DNA from: Leptospira sp.
GTDB taxonomy: Bacteria > Spirochaetota > Leptospiria > Leptospirales > Leptospiraceae
Direction of reading: 5' to 3'
Assembly: GCA_016742255.1 (NCBI GenBank)
Contig: JACVCB010000006.1
Coordinates: 62,001 to 126,000 of the forward strand
DNA: 64,000 bases
Each line of letters begins with the position of its first letter. Within the stretch, counting starts at the first letter, position 1. The notes below the pieces were generated by a model. The model was not told the origin of the DNA. It saw only the letters and a list, made by a program, of their open reading frames with translations, and made no database searches. The position numbers and the translations under genes are program-made. This document shows positions 58,029-64,000 of this stretch, one piece after another.

Positions 58029-58724
58029 ATGGGAATCCAAAAAAAATTACTCTTTGTCTCCATTTCCCTCATTGGGCTTTTTTTTCTCATCCTCCTTATG
58101 CTCGGTGGTGAGGATGAAGATGAGATCCGTCGTAAAAAAGAAAGAAGTTCGCAGGCCCTAGCTTTATTTGGTGGTGGTTCGAACAACCCCAAAGGCACAA
58201 ACCGACTCGGGGTTCGTGGGGAAGAAGCAGGTTCCATCTTCGATTCCGACTATTACAATGCAGGTGGGATGCGGTATGAAGACGACCCTAACATTGCGGC
58301 GGGGGAATCAGGTGAAATTCCGATTAACCCACAAACAGGAAAACCTTACCCTCCCGAGGCAATGCAAGCCTTCGAGGAATTAAGAGAACAATTTCCAGAC
58401 AATGACCTCATTCCAAAACGAATGACTGCAGAAGAAAAGAAAAAACAATCCGAGTTCAATCAAAAACTCACTCGAGCCACAAACTCTGTGTTTGGTGGCA
58501 ATGCCAATGCTTCTGATTTAACAACGTATTACAGTCATGTTCGAAAACAAGGAAAGGATCGACTTGAAATCATTAATTATCTCATCGAATCACAAGGTGG
58601 GGATGATCCTGAAATGGACAAAAAGTTCCAAGAAATCTTAAAAAACATCCAATTCCAAAACGAACAAATCGAAAAAGAAGCAGCGAGTGCCTATGCAAAA
58701 GCGGGACTTCCGCCACCTAATTAA
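58029..58724 (+). CDS. Membrane-anchored protein of unknown function
   Basis: 231 residues: one N-terminal helix (LLFVSISLIGLFFLILLML), an acidic then basic juxtamembrane stretch (GGEDEDEIRRKKER), a Gly/Pro/Asn-rich linker with IPINPQTGKPYPPEA, and a helical C-terminal region with LEIINYLIESQGGDDPEMDKKF in two pieces. No family recognised. An AGGA site lies 10 bases before the ATG. Its TAA stop overlaps the nadE stop on the other strand. Confidence 0.65.
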   Translation: MGIQKKLLFVSISLIGLFFLILLMLGGEDEDEIRRKKERSSQALALFGGGSNNPKGTNRLGVRGEEAGSIFDSDYYNAGGMRYEDDPNIAAGESGEIPINPQTGKPYPPEAMQAFEELREQFPDNDLIPKRMTAEEKKKQSEFNQKLTRATNSVFGGNANASDLTTYYSHVRKQGKDRLEIINYLIESQGGDDPEMDKKFQEILKNIQFQNEQIEKEAASAYAKAGLPPPN

Positions 58725-60664
58725 GTTTCGTTCGAAAGGATTGGATACCGGTAACTGGATTTAGGATCAAGTCCATATTCATCCAAATGGAAAGAGGGAG
58801 GTAACCTTTCTCTTTTCCATTGGGAAATCCCAAATAGTTTTTTGAATTTTTGTATAAAAGCAAATAAGTTTTCCTGTGATTCCCAAGGGAATTCTCTTTT
58901 TAAACCTTCCCAAACATTGGATTCGTCCATTCCCAAATACACCAATTGTCGTTCAATGGAATTGAGGATAGGATATGGCATGAGATCTTTTTCATCTTCC
59001 TGGTGTTCGGCGAGAGGTTTCAGTTCCGCTGTCGGTTTTGTATTGCGTAACATCTGAATTGAATGTTTCGGAGTGATGTATCGATTGTTTCCCTTTTGGA
59101 TATCATCTAACCAATCGAGTAAAAATTCCTTACTTACACCTGCAAGTGGGGCAATGGAACCTGAAGAATCTCCATCCATTGTTGTGTAACCAACAGCAGC
59201 TTCACTTCTATTTCCTGTGGAGAGAAGGAGATGTCCATTTAAGTTTGCGAGTAACCAAATGAGAGGAGAACGAACCCTTGCTTGGATGTTTTGTAAGGCT
59301 AAGTCATGTTCGTTCCAATTCAGTTTGGTTCCTTTTACCGATTCGATGATGGAAACGGAACTGGAAACCATTTCATCAATGGATATGCAATGGAATTCAC
59401 ATCCCAATTCTGCACTTAAGGTTTTTGCGATTTCTTCTGTGATGGGTGAATTATTTTTTGTTTTTTGGTACAAAGTAACTAGGAGATTTTTTTCTACTAA
59501 TCCAAGTTTGGTGAAAATGGATTCACCATTTTCTACTTTGGCAATCGATACCATCGTGGAGACAAGTAAGGCACAGGTTGCACTATCAGCTCCGCCAGAA
59601 AGGGAGAGGGTATACCCTTTTGTTTTGGATTTTCGCAAATAGTCAAATAACCCAAGGCAAACTGCTTTTGTGAATTCTTCAAACGGGCTTAAGGATTCTG
59701 TCGAAACCAGATCCGCTAACTTCTCTTCCCCACGTTTGTCTAAAATTTGGAAGTTCACCCGGGATTCTTTTTCAAGTTGTCCATTTGGTTTTAAGATGAT
59801 TGTGGTGAGTTCGTCTCCATTGGGATTGGGACTTGGTTCTCGTAAATTCCTCGCCTTGGATGCTTTGATATCATTCGGGTCGAAAGAAACACTTGTGATG
59901 GCAAAAGGAGTGAAGTGTAATCTCGGTCCTTCTTTTAAGAGGGAACCACAAGAGGAAAAGAATGTCCCCCCTTCAAAGATGATCCTTCCCGATTCATTTC
60001 CACAGAGGTTGGTAAATACTTGTAAATTGTTTTGGTTACGGCTTGTTTCTTTAAAAATTTGCCTACGCGTATTTTGTTTACCCATCGCAAAATGGGAAGC
60101 ACCTGGTGAAAGGATGACATCTACACCGGATAAATTATAAAACATAGATGGTTTGAGAGTTGACCAACTGTCTTCACAAATTTCAATCGCGAACGTGAAG
60201 TTTTTCATGGAAAACAAAAAATGACCAAACGGTATTTCTGCATTCCCAATTGTGATTTGTTTGTTTGTAAAAGATTGAGGTGAGTGGAACCAACGCCGTT
60301 CATAGTGTACGCCTGTATTTGCTAAATTGAATTTTGGTACAAGGGCCTGGATTTTGCCATCGTACAAAACTGCCATACAATTGTATAAAAAGGAATCTAC
60401 AAAAACAGGAAGGCCCACCACTACCACTTGTCTCGGCGAAATGGTTTTGATTTTATTTACAACATCAATTGATTTTTCCCAAAGACTTGGGCGGTAAAAC
60501 GCATCTTCACAACCATAACCTGAAATACAAAGTTCTGGAAACAGGATGAGATCGGCATCTTCTGATTCTTTGTTTTGGATGGCAGAAACGATACTTTCAA
60601 AATTGCCTAAAAAATCAAGTGGGGTTGTATTGAGTGAAACAGCGGCAATTTTAGATTTTGTCAT
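58721..60664 (-). CDS. nadE: Glutamine-dependent NAD(+) synthetase
   Basis: Last step of NAD synthesis: amidation of deamido-NAD with glutamine as nitrogen source. 647 residues. N-terminal nitrilase-type glutaminase domain with Glu in FPELCISGYGCED, Lys in VPKFNLAN and nucleophile Cys in FAIEICEDSW; C-terminal ATP-pyrophosphatase domain with P-loop LSLSGGADSAT, STGNRSEAAVGYTT and a PIADL-like region. ATG at 60664 overlaps the waaA end by 14 bases; the frame is open 12 codons further up but without support. Confidence 0.94.
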   Translation of the reverse strand: MTKSKIAAVSLNTTPLDFLGNFESIVSAIQNKESEDADLILFPELCISGYGCEDAFYRPSLWEKSIDVVNKIKTISPRQVVVVGLPVFVDSFLYNCMAVLYDGKIQALVPKFNLANTGVHYERRWFHSPQSFTNKQITIGNAEIPFGHFLFSMKNFTFAIEICEDSWSTLKPSMFYNLSGVDVILSPGASHFAMGKQNTRRQIFKETSRNQNNLQVFTNLCGNESGRIIFEGGTFFSSCGSLLKEGPRLHFTPFAITSVSFDPNDIKASKARNLREPSPNPNGDELTTIILKPNGQLEKESRVNFQILDKRGEEKLADLVSTESLSPFEEFTKAVCLGLFDYLRKSKTKGYTLSLSGGADSATCALLVSTMVSIAKVENGESIFTKLGLVEKNLLVTLYQKTKNNSPITEEIAKTLSAELGCEFHCISIDEMVSSSVSIIESVKGTKLNWNEHDLALQNIQARVRSPLIWLLANLNGHLLLSTGNRSEAAVGYTTMDGDSSGSIAPLAGVSKEFLLDWLDDIQKGNNRYITPKHSIQMLRNTKPTAELKPLAEHQEDEKDLMPYPILNSIERQLVYLGMDESNVWEGLKREFPWESQENLFAFIQKFKKLFGISQWKRERLPPSFHLDEYGLDPKSSYRYPILSNET

Positions 60665-61928
60665 ACGGAAAAACTCGGTTATAAATCTTTTCCGATGCAC
60701 CTCTATTTTCTACAACAAAGTTTCGATTGATACTTCCCATCTTTTCCCTAAGTACGCTGTTTTTTGTCAGTTCATAAAAATGGGAACCAAAATCTGCTTC
60801 TGAAACCGTTTTGAAAAGACCACCTAATTCTTGCATAACGAGTGCTTCTGGTGCGTTTTGGATCCTTGGCCCTGTGATGATGGGAAGGCCCAAGGCAGCA
60901 GGTTCAATGGTATTGTGGATTCGGTTGTGAAATCCTCCACCAACGTAAGCAAAACTTGCATATCGATACGCAAACGCAAGTATCCCCAAAAGATCAAAAA
61001 ATAAAAATTTAGGAAGTGGTTCATTTTCTTTTAATTCAGAAAAAATGGTGACTGACCCATAACGTTGCAGTTTAGCTTTCCATTCTAACATCCGTTTGGA
61101 TTCCCATTGGTGTGGGAATATCCAATAGGAATGATTGTCTTTATGTGTTTCTAAATAGTTTAAAAAATATGACTCACAGATTGGATATGTGGAACCAAGG
61201 ATCACTGGTTTATTTGTGATAAGATACTCTTTTTGTTTTTGCACAAAGTTTGTAAACATTGGATTTGGAGATTTTGTTTCCAATTTATTCCAAACCGATT
61301 CAAACCTAGTGTCTCCTAAAACTAAAAAGTCAGAATTTGATGAGACCAAACCTTCAAATTCTTTTGCCATCAATTGGTGGCTTGGATAAATTCCAGAGAG
61401 GTATTGGAAGGAAGATTTGGTGAGAAGGCGAACCAAAGGATTTTTCCTGGAAGACTGGGATGACAGGCTTGCACAACAGAGGTAGGATTTTGTTCCAAAC
61501 AGGTTTGCTTTTTTTAAAAGATTGGGCCATGTATCCCAAGCCATGATGAATAAAAATTTCGGTCGAAATTGTTTGAAGATTTTGTCATAAGCAAACGGTA
61601 AATCAAAAGGCAAATAAAAGTAACAGTTTGCCAATGGGTCCGTAAAAGCAGATTCTTTCACGGAAGAGGAAAACACGGATTGGATGATAAACACATCAGG
61701 CCGATGCCGGCGTATGGTTTCTGCTAATGCTTTTGCTTGGTCAAGTTCACCTACACTTGCTGAATGAAACCAAATTACAGTTTTACCATTGGGTTGATTT
61801 TTGTACAAAGTTTCCAAAGAACGTTTCCGTTTGGAAATCTCAGTTCGGATTTTTTTTGAGAAGAGGGAAACGAATTTTAATAAGATCCAAATTTTGAATA
61901 ATAGAATGTTGTAAAAAAAATAAACCAT
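60651..61928 (-). CDS. waaA: 3-deoxy-D-manno-octulosonic acid (Kdo) transferase
   Basis: Adds Kdo to lipid A precursor at the inner membrane, for LPS. 425 residues. N-terminal membrane anchor (residues 1-22), catalytic Glu61 in FHSASVGELDQ, AWDTWPNLLKKA and LGDTRFESV in the N-terminal half, and the nucleotide-sugar motif VGGGFHNRIHNTIEPAA in the C-terminal GT-B half. Its ATG abuts the stop of the FlaA-like gene upstream. It is followed by nadE with overlap. Confidence 0.92.
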   Translation of the reverse strand: MVYFFYNILLFKIWILLKFVSLFSKKIRTEISKRKRSLETLYKNQPNGKTVIWFHSASVGELDQAKALAETIRRHRPDVFIIQSVFSSSVKESAFTDPLANCYFYLPFDLPFAYDKIFKQFRPKFLFIMAWDTWPNLLKKANLFGTKSYLCCASLSSQSSRKNPLVRLLTKSSFQYLSGIYPSHQLMAKEFEGLVSSNSDFLVLGDTRFESVWNKLETKSPNPMFTNFVQKQKEYLITNKPVILGSTYPICESYFLNYLETHKDNHSYWIFPHQWESKRMLEWKAKLQRYGSVTIFSELKENEPLPKFLFFDLLGILAFAYRYASFAYVGGGFHNRIHNTIEPAALGLPIITGPRIQNAPEALVMQELGGLFKTVSEADFGSHFYELTKNSVLREKMGSINRNFVVENRGASEKIYNRVFPYDKI

Positions 61929-62678
61929 TTAGCGTTTGTTACCCCAAGTATCATTCACTTCCGAACCTGGATAACTAAAAGTACGTTTATCAATCACAAA
62001 ACAAAGATTATCAAAATACAAATGGAACTCACCTTTTTTTTGAGAAGCCAAACTTTTTAATCGGAAAGAAGCAAACGAGATAGGAAACGACATCGATTGG
62101 ATGAGCCTCGTATTTTCTTTTGGCAAAGTGATTTTAAATTCAAGCCTTCGCCAACCTACAAAATTGAGAGTTCCCAAATCAAAATACAAATCCTTTGATT
62201 TTTTTTGTGAAAGGCCCATACTCAAATTGATATGATGACCTTCTGAATACACCCAAAGGATCCCTTGGATGGGCATCCCTAATGGGAGTAGGACTGGTTC
62301 TTTGGGTCTGATTTCCCAATGATCAAGTCTTGGGTTTTCTACATAACTTTGTAATAGGAAACTGGTTTGGTTTTGTAAGTTGGGATAACCTGATTCTTTT
62401 AGTAATTTTGTTTCTTCTAAAAACGCATCTGATTTGGCAACGGAGGCGGCAAATTGTGTTTCAGCCAAAAAGGAATCCACACGGTAAAAATCCCATGGCC
62501 TTTCACCTTCAAAGTCTTCGACAAGGTAGAGTAGGTAATGAGTGTCCATTGCCAAAGCTGATTTTAAAATCTGGACGCGGCCAAGTTCGTCTGGGTCATG
62601 GGGTCTCGGAAGAGACAGAAGACTGACAAAACTCAGTAAGAAACCTAGAAAGAATGTGATTTTTTTTATGATCTGCAT
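61929..62678 (-). CDS. FlaA-like (flagellar filament sheath family) exported protein
   Basis: A 249-residue protein with signal peptide (MQIIKKITFFLGFLLSFVSLLSL). The mature part shows the FlaA-domain order: LVEDFEGERPW near residue 54, a central LLQSYVENPRLDHWEIRP, a carbohydrate-binding-like strand set (ILWVYSEGHHINLSMGL), LGTLNFVGWRRLEFKI and the late YFDNLCFVIDKRTF. FlaA proteins coat periplasmic flagella in spirochaetes; this is shorter and probably a paralogue. Its position in front of waaA and nadE gives no flagellar context. GTGAGAAA precedes the ATG. Confidence 0.65.
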   Translation of the reverse strand: MQIIKKITFFLGFLLSFVSLLSLPRPHDPDELGRVQILKSALAMDTHYLLYLVEDFEGERPWDFYRVDSFLAETQFAASVAKSDAFLEETKLLKESGYPNLQNQTSFLLQSYVENPRLDHWEIRPKEPVLLPLGMPIQGILWVYSEGHHINLSMGLSQKKSKDLYFDLGTLNFVGWRRLEFKITLPKENTRLIQSMSFPISFASFRLKSLASQKKGEFHLYFDNLCFVIDKRTFSYPGSEVNDTWGNKR

Positions 62679-62747
62679 GATTTCTCACTTTTCGAAAGCG
62701 CAAAAACGTGTACTCTATCCGTATCAAAGGAAAGGAATCCGCACGTC

Positions 62748-63557
62748 ATGGGCCGCCGCGACAATTTGAAAATACTCACAACTGCCATTCTAGTGGTCCT
62801 ACTTCTTTCATCGTTCATTTTCGCATTTATCTATAGGAATGAAATTTACCAAAAGCTCCAAACCATCGGAAAAAACAAAGAAGTTGAGATGGTGGACCGA
62901 GAAATCTCCAAAGCACCCGATTCCATGACTCCTCCGAAGGATCTTATGGACGAGTCGAATGCGAGAGAAACGAGTGAAGACCGGTCGAAACTCCCTGACC
63001 TTCCTAGTTTGGAAGATATGGAACCAGATTCGGAAAGGCCTAGGTCAGTCTCTGTTGCAAACGGTGCCAAAACAAGAGAAACAAAAGACAGTGGTTCTCG
63101 GTTACAAGAAAAACTAGACCAAGTCGAAGAACAAATTTCTCCCAAAGAAACCAAAGAATCACCAAAGCCAAAAACAAAGGAAGTTGTGAAAAAACAATCT
63201 TTGGATGAAACAACACAAGTCACTTCCAAAAACAAAGAAGAGTTGAGTTCGGAACCTAAAACAACGGTTGAAAAATCAAAACAAGGAAAACTTGTCAAAG
63301 AAACTTCCACTGTTAGTCCAAAGTCGAAACGTAAAAAAACAAATTCCAAACTCAGTCATAAATCACAATCCACAACTTACAAAGAAACGAGTGTGAGTAA
63401 AAAGACATCATCCAAACAATCTGGGAATTCGTCTTCCTTAGAAGTGCGGATGAAAGAAGTGGAACAAAAACTAAACTCTTCCAATGATCGAAATGAAAAA
63501 CGATTTTTGGAGATTGAACGTAGAATCGATTCCTTAGAAAAAGCTTTAGCCAAGTAA
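62748..63557 (+). CDS. Lys/Ser-rich membrane-anchored protein with terminal coiled coil
   Basis: 269 residues: one N-terminal membrane helix (ILTTAILVVLLLSSFIFAFIY), a long low-complexity middle (about 45-225) dominated by Lys, Ser, Thr and Glu and probably disordered, and a short C-terminal coiled coil (EVRMKEVEQKLNSSNDRNEK, then RFLEIERRIDSLEKALAK). No family recognised; the layout resembles envelope-spanning anchors that present a short oligomerisation helix. Divergent from the FlaA-like gene; AAGGAAAGGAA precedes the ATG. Confidence 0.7.
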   Translation: MGRRDNLKILTTAILVVLLLSSFIFAFIYRNEIYQKLQTIGKNKEVEMVDREISKAPDSMTPPKDLMDESNARETSEDRSKLPDLPSLEDMEPDSERPRSVSVANGAKTRETKDSGSRLQEKLDQVEEQISPKETKESPKPKTKEVVKKQSLDETTQVTSKNKEELSSEPKTTVEKSKQGKLVKETSTVSPKSKRKKTNSKLSHKSQSTTYKETSVSKKTSSKQSGNSSSLEVRMKEVEQKLNSSNDRNEKRFLEIERRIDSLEKALAK

Positions 63558-63559
63558 TC

Positions 63560-64000
63560 GTGTCAGATTACATCTCAGTTTACCAGTCCATCCAAAACGA
63601 AATGAATTCCCTTTCCAAAGGGAATCCTCCAACTCTCATCGCAGTTTCCAAAACCAAACCCTATGAAGTGGTGAAGGAAGCTTACCTCCAAGGGATTCGA
63701 GAATTTGGAGAAAATTACATCCCAGAAGCCATTGATAAGTTCACTCGATTGAGAGAGGAATTTCCAGAGTCAGAATCAAGTGTACATGTCCATCACATTG
63801 GACCGGTCCAATCTGGAACCTTACGTAAGTTATTTGGTATTTTTTCTTATACACATGGTGTGGGATCTTTTTCTAGCCTTGGTGAACTTTTAAAACGAGC
63901 TGAAAAAGAAAAAAAGAAAATACGTTATTTTTTACAAACAAACCTGACGAATGAACATAGCAAACATGGTTTTAGTTTAGAAACGATTCTAACAAACAAA
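63560..64000 (+). CDS. YggS/PLPBP family pyridoxal-phosphate homeostasis protein (3' end outside window)
   Basis: The frame starts with GTG at 63560, two bases after the previous stop, and is still open at the right edge, giving 147 visible residues. It matches the N-terminal part of the alanine-racemase-like PLP-binding protein that buffers free PLP. The PLP-lysine lies in TLIAVSKTKP, followed by GIREFGENYIPEAIDK, HHIGPVQSGTLRKLF, HGVGSFSSLGELLKRA and LQTNLTNEHSKHGF. The HHIGPVQ segment differs slightly from the usual HFIGxLQ. Family assignment is strong. Confidence 0.9.
   Translation, partial: MSDYISVYQSIQNEMNSLSKGNPPTLIAVSKTKPYEVVKEAYLQGIREFGENYIPEAIDKFTRLREEFPESESSVHVHHIGPVQSGTLRKLFGIFSYTHGVGSFSSLGELLKRAEKEKKKIRYFLQTNLTNEHSKHGFSLETILTNK

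Noticed and set aside
59670..60140. A 156-codon plus-strand frame inside nadE
   Set aside because: Opposite the conserved glutaminase domain of nadE; no domain or start signal of its own.
62846..63349. A 167-codon minus-strand frame opposite the Lys/Ser-rich protein
   Set aside because: Ser/Phe/Val-rich product is what the complement of Lys/Glu/Thr-rich codons gives; the plus-strand frame has a ribosome site and a membrane anchor.
1..64000. tRNA or rRNA genes, CRISPR arrays, insertion sequences or prophage
   Set aside because: Gaps between genes are nearly all under 150 bases; I saw no tRNA-like cloverleaf sequence, regular repeat-spacer arrays, transposase genes or terminal inverted repeats.

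Overview
The window looks like chromosomal core sequence from a spirochaete of the genus Leptospira, most likely from the saprophytic (L. biflexa-like) branch. This is an inference from content, not a database match. The supporting points are: a citramalate synthase carrying the residues described for the Leptospira enzyme; an IspG of the long, insertion-bearing form; FlaA-, FlgM- and FliG-like flagellar relatives; a Kdo transferase (LPS); frequent TTG starts with 4-base TTGA/ATGA overlaps; and a moderately AT-rich composition. I see no rRNA, tRNA, CRISPR array, insertion sequence or prophage. Coding density is very high, and base composition shows no obvious foreign island.

Layout. Positions 1-10223 (+): the 3' part of an alpha-2-macroglobulin-like protein with an intact thioester motif, a membrane sulfatase-fold enzyme, and carB followed by a clear terminator. 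Positions 10250-15728 (-): ispG, then a DUF2339/DUF3999/DUF1499 envelope cluster. Positions 15870-24842 (+): a tightly coupled run of a small unknown protein, mutY, a histidine kinase, a response regulator, an Smr protein, cimA, pth, a DedA-like protein, a small Cys-rich protein and rarA. Positions 24958-36519 (+): a respiratory complex I operon, nuoABCDEFHJKLMN, with nuoG and nuoI both absent from the locus. Positions 36612-39586: mtnD (+), then recJ and a bactofilin (-).

Positions 39702-46530 (+): a heavy-metal-type RND efflux operon with a soluble pyrophosphatase gene embedded between the pump and its TolC/adaptor partners, preceded by two dyad repeats overlapping a plausible promoter. Positions 46581-53506: lexA, a small lipoprotein, a C-terminal processing protease, tsaD, pssA, a STAS protein on the opposite strand, a metallo-beta-lactamase-fold protein and glpK. 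Positions 53507-57986 (-): a cysteine-rich lipoprotein, rsmI, a FlgM-like protein, and then a three-gene unit made of an iron-alcohol-dehydrogenase-fold protein that has lost all four metal ligands, a small helical protein and a protein with a FliG-C-like segment. Positions 58029-64000: a membrane-anchored unknown (+); a FlaA-like protein, waaA and nadE (-); a Lys-rich membrane-anchored protein (+); and the start of a YggS/PLP-homeostasis gene cut by the window edge.

Most genes are housekeeping. The most unusual items are the degenerate alcohol-dehydrogenase/FliG-like unit, the complex I operon without G and I, the pyrophosphatase inside the efflux operon with its double operator, and a histidine kinase with a long insertion in its dimerisation domain.
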